Origin: Planctomycetaceae bacterium
Lineage (GTDB): Bacteria > Planctomycetota > Planctomycetia > Planctomycetales > Planctomycetaceae
Direction of reading: 5' to 3'
Assembly (NCBI GenBank): GCA_027080405.1
Contig: JALWSL010000388.1
Span: 1-5,601 of the forward strand
DNA length: 5,601 nt
The translations under genes and the position numbers were made by a program. Positions 1 through 5,601 of this stretch are shown here, piece after piece. Each line of letters opens with the position of its first letter. Positions within the stretch are counted from its first letter, which is position 1. The notes under the pieces were generated by a model that did no database searches, was not told where the DNA came from, and was given only the letters and a program-made list of their open reading frames with translations.

Positions 1-1325
1 ACCCGGCTGTGGCCAGCCAACTCGGCACACAATGCATCCAGCGTCATCGCTTCGAAATTCGTGGAGTTTGCAGGCGGAGGGCCTGTTTTCTCCGTACTGT
101 TTTTGTCCGTACCACGATAAACGATTCGCCAAATGCGACCGCGGAATCTGTCTCGTCCGGGATGATCCAGTGGCACCTCATAATGACCAATAATCCGATT
201 GTAGAAGTCGGCGACATACAGGGCTCCGTCGGGACCAAATTTCAGGTCAACCGGACGAAACCACGGATCATTTGCGGTCAGGAAATCCGGCTTTTCCACC
301 GCGCGGATGCTGGAGCCGATCCGTTGCAATTGATCCCGATTGATACGACTGGTCATCACATTGCCGCCAAACGTGTTGCGGTCATACTCCGAGGGAAAAC
401 CGCTTCCTTCACTGATCGCCAGGCCGGCAATCGCCGTCGAATTGTGCAGATGCTGCATCACATCGGGAACGTACCCAAGTCCATCATCCGGCTTGCCGAA
501 ACTCTGATAGTAACCTTCCCGCAGTATCATGCTGATCGGTTTCGTATGGCAATCGGCAACGAACAGATCGCCTGCAGCATCGAATGTCATTCCAAAGGGA
601 TTGACCAACCCATGCGAGTAATGTTCGACACGGTCACCATTGAGTCGCATGCGGAAGATGTTACCCGATTTCATCGAGATCGTGTGCCCATCTTTCCCGG
701 CAAGTTCTGTATGATTATTGAATCCGTGTGTCGCATACAGCCAACCATCGAAACCGCGGGTAAAACTGTTGCACATGCCATGCGTGTCCCGTTCGTAGCC
801 GAGTGGCCCGTATAACACCTCCTTTTTATCCGCCTTGTCGTCGCCATCGGTATCGTGCAGAAACCAGATGTTTGGAATGCTGTAGCAGACAACACCATCC
901 TGATAAGGCATGATGCCGAGCGGAATATTCAGCCCGGTTGCAAATGTTTTCACGAGGTCGGCTCGTCCATCGCCGTTGGTGTCTTCGAGAATTTTGATGC
1001 TGTCCCGAGCTTTGGTCCCCGGCTTGGCAGGTATCGGATATTCCACCGTGGTTGTAACCCACAAACGCCCCCTGGCGTCGAAAACCAGATTCATCGGTTT
1101 GGCGATATCCGGCTCGGCAGCCACCAGTTGCACGTCAAATCCGGGCGGAAGCTGAAATTGCAATCGCTCCTGTTGCGGCGTTAAAGGATCAGTTGTTCGA
1201 ACCGCTTTTTGAAATTCTGTCTGATCAACTTTACGGATTTGCCCCATCAATTCAATCGGCACAAAGAACACAGAGAACAGGAGAGTTGCCAGGAAAGAAC
1301 AAAAGACAAACGGGGGCATCATCAT
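1..1325 (-). CDS. PVC-type membrane-bound dehydrogenase (Piru_Ver_Nterm beta-propeller), partial, 3' end outside window
   Basis: The frame is open from an ATG at 1325 down to base 1 with no stop, giving 441 residues; the C-terminal part lies beyond the window. Residues 5-27 are hydrophobic and look like a signal peptide, so export is likely. The body carries repeated propeller-blade motifs: FDARGRLWV (82-90), GFDGWLYATHG (191-201), FDAAGDLFVAD (248-258) and FGPDGALYVADFYN (363-376). Two acidic motifs, DTNGDGRAD (115-123) and DTDGDDKAD (158-166), resemble calcium-binding loops. The segment LPPGFDVQLVAAEPDIAKP (59-77) is typical of the N-terminus of the planctomycete/verrucomicrobial dehydrogenase family, which is related to glucose/sorbosone dehydrogenases. 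In that family the propeller is usually followed by HEAT-like repeats and a c-type cytochrome domain; residues 428-441 may begin the first such repeat. Three consecutive ATGs (1325, 1322, 1319) compete as start; a GGAG lies 4, 7 and 10 nt upstream of them, so 1322 has the best spacing. Substrate is unknown. Family call is firm; enzymatic activity is inferred. Confidence 0.88.
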   Translation of the reverse strand, partial: MMMPPFVFCSFLATLLFSVFFVPIELMGQIRKVDQTEFQKAVRTTDPLTPQQERLQFQLPPGFDVQLVAAEPDIAKPMNLVFDARGRLWVTTTVEYPIPAKPGTKARDSIKILEDTNGDGRADLVKTFATGLNIPLGIMPYQDGVVCYSIPNIWFLHDTDGDDKADKKEVLYGPLGYERDTHGMCNSFTRGFDGWLYATHGFNNHTELAGKDGHTISMKSGNIFRMRLNGDRVEHYSHGLVNPFGMTFDAAGDLFVADCHTKPISMILREGYYQSFGKPDDGLGYVPDVMQHLHNSTAIAGLAISEGSGFPSEYDRNTFGGNVMTSRINRDQLQRIGSSIRAVEKPDFLTANDPWFRPVDLKFGPDGALYVADFYNRIIGHYEVPLDHPGRDRFRGRIWRIVYRGTDKNSTEKTGPPPANSTNFEAMTLDALCAELAGHSR

Positions 1326-1329
1326 ATCA

Positions 1330-1333
1330 CTCC
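1330..1333 (-). promoter_or_regulatory. Ribosome binding site of the dehydrogenase gene
   Basis: Read on the minus strand, GGAG precedes a run of three ATG codons. Spacing is 4 nt to the first ATG, 7 to the second and 10 to the third. It supports a start in this ATG cluster. The frame stays open further upstream, but the only start-like codon I found there is a GTG with no evident ribosome binding site. Confidence 0.5.
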
Positions 1334-1433
1334 GGAAACTGCAGAAGCATCGAATAAATTCAAAAACATCGATCGACAACAGACACTGAAACAGGTGCAC
1401 AGATACTAACGCCCGGTCTTGTTCAATACAAAT

Positions 1434-1452
1434 CTGTTCCGTGCTGTTCCGT
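1434..1452. repeat. 9-bp direct repeat with 10-bp period in the divergent promoter region
   Basis: CTGTTCCGT occurs at 1434-1442 and again at 1444-1452, separated by one base, so the copies repeat every 10 bp, about one helical turn. They lie between the divergent dehydrogenase and kinase genes, just upstream of a candidate kinase promoter. Tandem same-face repeats of this kind are often regulator binding sites. No regulator is identified, so the role is inferred. Confidence 0.4.
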
Positions 1453-1470
1453 CTAATGACGTGTTCGATG

Positions 1471-1499
1471 TTGCTCCTTCATTCAATTACAGTTATGAT
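1471..1499 (+). promoter_or_regulatory. Possible sigma-70-like promoter of the kinase gene
   Basis: TTGCTC (1471-1476) and TATGAT (1494-1499) are separated by exactly 17 bp. The -10 element matches TATAAT at five of six positions, while the -35 matches TTGACA only in its first three bases. Transcription would begin near 1506, leaving a leader of about 40 nt before the kinase ATG. The -10 overlaps an 8-bp palindrome, ATGATCAT (1495-1502). Planctomycete promoter consensus is not well fixed, so this is a weak call from pattern alone. Confidence 0.28.
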
Positions 1500-1546
1500 C
1501 ATATGTCGATTCCGATCCAATCTTTTCCGCGGGCCAATGGAAAGTA

Positions 1547-4354
1547 ATGTGGGCGAATCTCCAGTCAAAGCAATCCGAGGCAGTGGGAAGGGCTCAACTT
1601 CTACGATCCCCCCCCGCTCCCCTGATCAATCTGCTTTTTGAAAATGCACCGGTCAGTTTGTGGCACGAAGACTACTCCGACATACAAAAAAAAATTGACT
1701 CACTTCGTGATGAAGGGGTCAAAGATTTTCGGGCCTATTTCGAGTCCCACCCTGAGGTGGTTATCGAGTGTTCCAGACTGGTAAAAATTCTGGATGTGAA
1801 CCAGGAAACACTCCGGCTTCATCATGCAAAAAGCAAGCAGGAACTGACGGCTGATCTTTCCAGAATCTTCTGTGAAGAATCGTTTCCTGTCTACCGGGAG
1901 ACATTGATCTTTCTGGCAGAGGGACGAACCGATTTCGAATCGGAAGCGATCGTGCGAACCCTTGACGGCGATAAAATTCATACGCACATGAGGATTCTTG
2001 TTGATCCGGAATCGCCCGATTGGTCGTCTGTTTATGTCGCAGTGACCGATCTGACAGAACAGAAGAAAATTGAAACAGAGCTGAAAAGGGAGCATGAACG
2101 CCTCAAGGCGCTGGTCCAGACGATTCCGGATATCATTTTTTTCAAGGATCGCGTTGGTCACAATCTGATTGTGAACAAGGCGTATGAAAAGATCGCCGGA
2201 ATCCCGCAGGAGGAGATCATCGGTAAAACCTGTTTCGAAATTCTTCCCTATGAATTGGCTGAGCAATGTGATGAAAGCGACCAGGAAATCCTCAGCGGAC
2301 GGTATCGCATTTATACGGAAGAAGATTCAGCCGTCATCAATGGAACTCGTATCTTCTTTGAAACGACCAAGGCGCCCGTGTACGATGAAGACGGGAAAAT
2401 CAGCGCCATTGTCGGAATCAGTCGGGACATTACCGAGCGGAAAAAGGCAGAGGAAAAACTGAAGCAGTATCGGGAAATTGTCTCCAGCTCTACCGATATG
2501 CTCGCCATTCTCGATAAAGACTTCGTTTACCTTGCCGCCAACAAGGCGTATCTGGATGCCTTTGGTCTCACCTTCGATGAGCTTGTCGGCATCACCGCGA
2601 TGGACCTGTTTGACGAGGAATGTTTTGAAAATGTCGTCAAACCGAACGCACAGAGATGCCTTTCCGGGAAACAGGTCCACTTCCAGAGTGAATGCCAGTT
2701 TCCTGCTCTGGGCAAGCGTTTTATGGATGTGTATTACCATCCCTATCGCGGGGACGACGGTGAGGTAAAAGGGTTTGTTGTCAATGGTCGGGACATCACT
2801 CAGCGGAATCAGACCGAACAGGCATTACGTTTAAGCGAGGAGCGTTTTCGCACATTGATCGATCACGCTCCCTATCAGATTTTCATCCACGATGCACAAG
2901 GAAGGTTTGTTGACGCGAACAGGAGAGCCCAAAAACGGACCGGCTACAGTCTGGATGAACTGAAGCAGATGAGAGTTGCAGATATAGACGCTTTGGCAGA
3001 TGAAGCAACCGCCCAAAAGCATATTCAGCAGATCGGCTTCGATGAACCGAGCCTTTTCATCTCTGAACACCGAGCCAAATCGGGTGAAGTTTATCCCGTC
3101 GAAGTTCACGTCATTCGTGTTCTGTTAAACGGTGAAGAATTTATTGTGGGCAGCGTTGTCGATATTTCCTCTCGCAAAAAAGCCGAAGAAGAAAACAGAA
3201 AACTGCAGGATCAGCTCCGACATTCGCAGAAAATGGAAGCGGTCGGCCAGCTCGCAGCCGGGGTGGCCCATGAATTCAATAATGTTCTTGTGGGCGTTCT
3301 GAGCAATGCTGAAATGCTGCTGTCGAGTTGCGGGAAAGATCTGCCAGAGCATTTCAAGGAACCGGTTAAATCAATCAAACATTCCGCAAGGCTCGCTTCC
3401 GATTTGACAAAGCAGCTTCTTTCCTTTGCGCACCGGAAAACATCGAATGCAACCCGGTTTGACATCAACACGGCGGTAACCAGAAACAGGAAAATGCTGC
3501 GTTGGATCGCCGGTTCTGATATCGAGCTTGTTTTTCAGTTGTCCCCCAGGCCATTGTTTGTCTTTTCCGACGAAGGGGATTTCGAACGCGCCATTACCAA
3601 TTTGGTCATCAATGCCCGCGATGCGATGCCCAGCGGGGGCACTCTTTCCATACAAACAGATACTGTTTTTTTTGACGAGGATGAGCTCGCTTCCGGTTGT
3701 CAGCCGGGGGATTATGTCAGGCTGTTGGTAGCTGATAGTGGCGGCGGCATGTCTGCAGAAATTAAAGAACGTATTTTCGAGCCTTTTTTTACGACCAAGG
3801 ATGTCGGCCAGGGAACCGGTCTGGGTCTTTCCACGGTTTTTGCGGACATCGCCAACAGCGGCGGATTTGTCACTGTCGAAAGTGAAGCGGGCATCGGGAG
3901 CGTTTTTGCCATTCATTTGCCTCAATCAATCGAAGAACCTCCAGACGATCAAGTCGATTCCGGCGAGTTGAAACTTCCCGAAGGAGGAACGGAAACAATC
4001 CTCGTTTGTGATGACGAAGAAATTGTGCTCAACTCGGTGACCTCTCTCCTGGAGATACTTGGGTACTCCGTTCTGAGTGCCAACGGTCCGGAACAGGCGC
4101 TGCAGGTCGCTTCCACTTATGAAGGAAAAATCTCCCTTTTATTTACCGATCTGACCATGCCCAATATGAACGGCATCGAATTGGGAAAAAAATTTGCCGA
4201 GTTGTATCCCGATATCAAAGTGTTACTCACCTCTGGTTATGCCGAAGATGCTTTTGAGTTCCGCGGGGAAAACGCGGATAAATTCGCTTTCATCGCCAAA
4301 CCTGCCTCTTTGGAAGAAATGGCCCGAGCACTCAGAGATATTCTGGAAAAATAA
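1547..4354 (+). CDS. Soluble hybrid sensor histidine kinase: 4 PAS - HisKA - HATPase_c - receiver
   Basis: The 935-residue product has no membrane segment or signal peptide, so it should sense a cytoplasmic signal. Four PAS-type domains lie at about 27-172, 186-297, 308-419 and 431-545; three end in DIT/DIS-type signatures leading into charged linkers (e.g. DITERKKAEEKL, 294-305). HisKA spans about 564-630, with phospho-acceptor His575 in GVAHEFNN. The ATPase domain shows the N box NLVINARDAMP (685-695, Asn689), G1 VADSGGGM (728-735), FEPFFTTK (744-751) and G2 GQGTGLGLS (754-762). The receiver (about 817-932) has acid pocket Asp822/Asp823, phospho-acceptor Asp868 in FTDLTMPNMNG, Thr895 and Lys918, so phosphorelay chemistry looks intact. 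HisKA-ATPase-receiver order resembles CckA-like hybrid kinases. There is no DNA-binding output, so phosphate must pass to a partner elsewhere. ATG 1547 is the first ATG in frame (stop at 1496-1498), but its ribosome binding site is poor: GGAAAG ends 2 nt before it. A C8 tract at 1608-1615 leaves the first 20-25 residues less certain. Confidence 0.93.
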   Translation: MWANLQSKQSEAVGRAQLLRSPPAPLINLLFENAPVSLWHEDYSDIQKKIDSLRDEGVKDFRAYFESHPEVVIECSRLVKILDVNQETLRLHHAKSKQELTADLSRIFCEESFPVYRETLIFLAEGRTDFESEAIVRTLDGDKIHTHMRILVDPESPDWSSVYVAVTDLTEQKKIETELKREHERLKALVQTIPDIIFFKDRVGHNLIVNKAYEKIAGIPQEEIIGKTCFEILPYELAEQCDESDQEILSGRYRIYTEEDSAVINGTRIFFETTKAPVYDEDGKISAIVGISRDITERKKAEEKLKQYREIVSSSTDMLAILDKDFVYLAANKAYLDAFGLTFDELVGITAMDLFDEECFENVVKPNAQRCLSGKQVHFQSECQFPALGKRFMDVYYHPYRGDDGEVKGFVVNGRDITQRNQTEQALRLSEERFRTLIDHAPYQIFIHDAQGRFVDANRRAQKRTGYSLDELKQMRVADIDALADEATAQKHIQQIGFDEPSLFISEHRAKSGEVYPVEVHVIRVLLNGEEFIVGSVVDISSRKKAEEENRKLQDQLRHSQKMEAVGQLAAGVAHEFNNVLVGVLSNAEMLLSSCGKDLPEHFKEPVKSIKHSARLASDLTKQLLSFAHRKTSNATRFDINTAVTRNRKMLRWIAGSDIELVFQLSPRPLFVFSDEGDFERAITNLVINARDAMPSGGTLSIQTDTVFFDEDELASGCQPGDYVRLLVADSGGGMSAEIKERIFEPFFTTKDVGQGTGLGLSTVFADIANSGGFVTVESEAGIGSVFAIHLPQSIEEPPDDQVDSGELKLPEGGTETILVCDDEEIVLNSVTSLLEILGYSVLSANGPEQALQVASTYEGKISLLFTDLTMPNMNGIELGKKFAELYPDIKVLLTSGYAEDAFEFRGENADKFAFIAKPASLEEMARALRDILEK

Positions 4355-4371
4355 TGTGTTTCATCCGTCGC

Positions 4372-4405
4372 AGTTGCACTATTTTCTGTTTCCTGACAGG
4401 CAACT
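4372..4405 (+). other. Weak inverted repeat after the kinase gene
   Basis: AGTTGC (4372-4377) pairs with GCAACT (4400-4405). Inside, CTGT (4386-4389) pairs with ACAG (4396-4399), which directly abuts the outer right arm, so a bulged stem could form 18 nt after the kinase stop codon. There is no following T run, so I do not call an intrinsic terminator. Confidence 0.2.
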
Positions 4406-4445
4406 TTGCCATTTGACCGGACAAGGGCTGGACTTCGGGCTATGC

Positions 4446-4471
4446 TTGCCGATAAATTGGGGGCTCGGCAA
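4446..4471. repeat. Inverted repeat upstream of the aldolase gene
   Basis: TTGCCGA (4446-4452) and TCGGCAA (4465-4471) form a perfect 7-bp inverted repeat with a 12-bp centre, 59 bp before the aldolase start. A further TGCCGA half-site sits at 4495-4500. The stem is followed by A residues on the plus strand, which does not fit a terminator in that direction. An operator for a dimeric regulator or a leader hairpin is possible; neither is shown. Confidence 0.35.
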
Positions 4472-4530
4472 AAAAGCACAAACATGCCGAAAACAGCTGA
4501 ATAAACAAGGATAAACAGACGGAAATAAAG

Positions 4531-5553
4531 ATGGCTGAACGACTACAGGGAATTTTTACACCCAATTTGGTCCCGATGACAAAAGCGGGAGAGATCAACG
4601 AGGCGGAACTGCGTCGATATATTGATTGGCTGATTGAAAAAGGTGTACATGGGCTTTATCCGAATGGTTCCACCGGCGAATTTACACGATTCACCGTCGA
4701 TGAACGAAAACGGATTACCGAAATCATCGCAGACCAAACCGCAGGTCGTGTCCCGATTCTCGCAGGAGCCGCCGAGGCCAATGCCAGGGAAACGATAAAA
4801 GCCTGTGAATACTACTACGATTTGGGCGTGCGAGCCGTCGCGATTGTTGCTCCCTTCTACTATAAACTAAGCCCGGCTTCGGTTTACGCCTACTTTCGGG
4901 AAATCGGAAGAAATACACCCATTGATGTCACTTTGTACAATATCCCGATGTTCGCCAGCCCGATCGATGTCCCAACTGTTCAGCGGTTGAGTGAAGAATG
5001 CGAGAAGATTATCGCCATCAAGGATTCATCCGGCGATCTGCCTCACATGATTCGCATGATCCAGGCGGTGAAGCCGAATCGCCCGGAATTCAGTTTTCTG
5101 ACCGGTTGGGATGCGGCGTTAATGCCGATGCTGCTCATCGGATGTGATGGGGGCACAAACGCGACTTCGGGCGTTGTCCCGGAATTGACAAGAAAATTGT
5201 ATGAATTGACTATCAGCCATAACATACCCAAGGCCAAGGAGTTACAGTACGACCTATTGAAACTGTTCGATGTCATGCTCTATTCGGCTGAGTTCCCGGA
5301 GGGGTTCAGGGAGTCTGTCCAGTTGCGCGGCTTCAATATGGGGCGGGGACGTCAGCCACTATCCGAAGAGCAGCAGACCGATCTTCAAACCTTGAGCCGG
5401 GAACTCCAGTGCATGCTCTCTACGCATGGTTACACCGATGAACCAATTGGCGGCTGCCCGGTCGGGACCGATGTCGAGTTCAACACTCAGGAAGTGACTC
5501 GCATTGTCAGTACGGTTGTTTCTGAATTGAAACGACGCGGAATTGTCGATTAA
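4531..5553 (+). CDS. DHDPS/NAL-superfamily class I aldolase (keto-acid lyase or synthase), substrate unknown
   Basis: A 340-residue TIM-barrel enzyme of the dihydrodipicolinate synthase / N-acetylneuraminate lyase superfamily, which forms a Schiff base between a lysine and pyruvate or another 2-keto acid. Visible signatures are NGSTGEF (45-51), which binds the keto-acid carboxylate; Tyr110 in APFYYK; catalytic Tyr136 in YNIP (136-139); and Schiff-base Lys164 in IAIKDSSGD (161-169). All sit at a constant +3 offset from the E. coli DapA residues. The position of DapA Arg138, which holds aspartate semialdehyde, is Phe141 here, so lysine biosynthesis is unlikely. GSTGE resembles sialic acid lyase and sugar-acid aldolases. 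The protein is about 45-50 residues longer than E. coli DapA, largely through a C-terminal tail: a Gly/Pro-containing linker (about 300-318) and an amphipathic helix (319-336). ATG 4531 has a weak ribosome site (GGAA at 4521-4524, 6 nt upstream); a better AAGGA (4507-4511) is too distant. It lies 176 bp after the kinase on the same strand, so it may have its own promoter. Superfamily is sure, reaction is not. Confidence 0.9.
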   Translation: MAERLQGIFTPNLVPMTKAGEINEAELRRYIDWLIEKGVHGLYPNGSTGEFTRFTVDERKRITEIIADQTAGRVPILAGAAEANARETIKACEYYYDLGVRAVAIVAPFYYKLSPASVYAYFREIGRNTPIDVTLYNIPMFASPIDVPTVQRLSEECEKIIAIKDSSGDLPHMIRMIQAVKPNRPEFSFLTGWDAALMPMLLIGCDGGTNATSGVVPELTRKLYELTISHNIPKAKELQYDLLKLFDVMLYSAEFPEGFRESVQLRGFNMGRGRQPLSEEQQTDLQTLSRELQCMLSTHGYTDEPIGGCPVGTDVEFNTQEVTRIVSTVVSELKRRGIVD

Positions 5554-5578
5554 CGCTTCTCTGGCTTGACGAAACAGT

Positions 5579-5599
5579 GTTTAGCGTTTACCGTTTAGC
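5579..5599. repeat. Tandem heptamer repeat (3 copies) at the window edge
   Basis: Three contiguous heptamers follow the aldolase stop codon: GTTTAGC (5579-5585), GTTTACC (5586-5592) and GTTTAGC (5593-5599). The middle copy differs by one base. Only two bases of window remain after them, so the array may continue. It lies in the noncoding spacer after the aldolase; no role can be read from the sequence. Confidence 0.55.
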
Positions 5600-5601
5600 C
5601 T

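Noticed and set aside
9..815. 268-codon open frame on the plus strand
   Set aside because: It is antisense to the dehydrogenase frame, which reads as a clear beta-propeller protein through the same bases. The plus-strand translation has no recognisable domain or compositional sign of a real protein.
855..1184. 109-codon plus-strand frame (and the 81-codon frame at 910-1155)
   Set aside because: Both overlap the well-supported dehydrogenase coding sequence on the other strand and show no family features.
1369..1430. Promoter for the dehydrogenase on the minus strand (TTGAAC...TATCTG or TTGTCG...TATTCG)
   Set aside because: The first pair has a 15-bp spacer and the second a poor -10; neither is better than chance in this AT-rich stretch.
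1700..2266. 188-codon open frame on the minus strand
   Set aside because: Antisense shadow of the first two PAS domains of the kinase; no motif of its own.
3371..3925. 184-codon open frame on the minus strand
   Set aside because: Lies opposite the HisKA and ATPase domains, whose conserved boxes fully explain this DNA.
4413..4446. Promoter for the aldolase from TTGACC (4413-4418) and TATGCT (4441-4446)
   Set aside because: Both hexamers look reasonable but the spacer is 22 bp, too long for a sigma-70-type promoter.
4446..4475. Intrinsic terminator at the TTGCCGA/TCGGCAA stem
   Set aside because: The stem is followed by A's on the plus strand, and on the minus strand the T run precedes rather than follows the stem. 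It does not fit a terminator in either direction.
4194..4514. 106-codon plus-strand frame overlapping the end of the kinase gene
   Set aside because: Most of it is the receiver domain read out of frame; the remainder covers the spacer with its inverted repeats and has no recognisable protein features.
4531..5553. Naming the aldolase dapA or nanA
   Set aside because: The DapA arginine is replaced by Phe141 and the residues after YNIP match neither DapA nor NAL, so no gene symbol is justified.

Overview
The window looks like chromosomal DNA from a member of the Planctomycetota, with roughly balanced GC. The strongest clue is the gene at the left edge. It encodes the N-terminal half of a secreted 'membrane-bound dehydrogenase' of the Pirellula/Verrucomicrobium type, a large beta-propeller family concentrated in the PVC superphylum. 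Weak Shine-Dalgarno sequences ahead of the other two genes fit that assignment but do not prove it. No RNA gene, CRISPR array, insertion sequence or phage gene was seen.

Layout: (1) 1-1325, minus strand, is the 5' part of the PVC-type dehydrogenase gene, cut by the window edge; 441 residues are visible. This frame has no stop inside the window, and the long plus-strand open frame over it is only its antisense shadow. (2) 1326-1546 is a divergent intergenic region of about 220 bp. It holds a ribosome binding site for the dehydrogenase, a 9-bp direct repeat with a 10-bp period, and a possible promoter for the kinase. (3) 1547-4354, plus strand, encodes a soluble 935-residue hybrid histidine kinase with four PAS domains, HisKA, HATPase_c and a C-terminal receiver. 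(4) 4355-4530 is an intergenic spacer with inverted repeats. (5) 4531-5553, plus strand, encodes a 340-residue class I (Schiff-base) aldolase/lyase of the DHDPS/NAL superfamily with an unusual C-terminal tail. (6) 5554-5601 ends in three tandem heptamers that run up to the window edge.

How the genes relate: the kinase and the dehydrogenase are divergent and share one control region, so co-regulation is possible. The kinase has no DNA-binding output and no partner regulator in the window, so it must pass phosphate to a protein encoded elsewhere. The aldolase follows the kinase on the same strand, but 176 bp separates them, so an operon is uncertain. A secreted sugar-dehydrogenase-like protein beside a keto-acid aldolase hints at carbohydrate catabolism, but that link is inference.

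I see no clearly new multi-gene system. The items most worth checking are the aldolase's C-terminal tail, which resembles a microcompartment encapsulation peptide; its loss of the DapA substrate-binding arginine; and a C8 tract near the start of the kinase gene, where a second frame overlaps.
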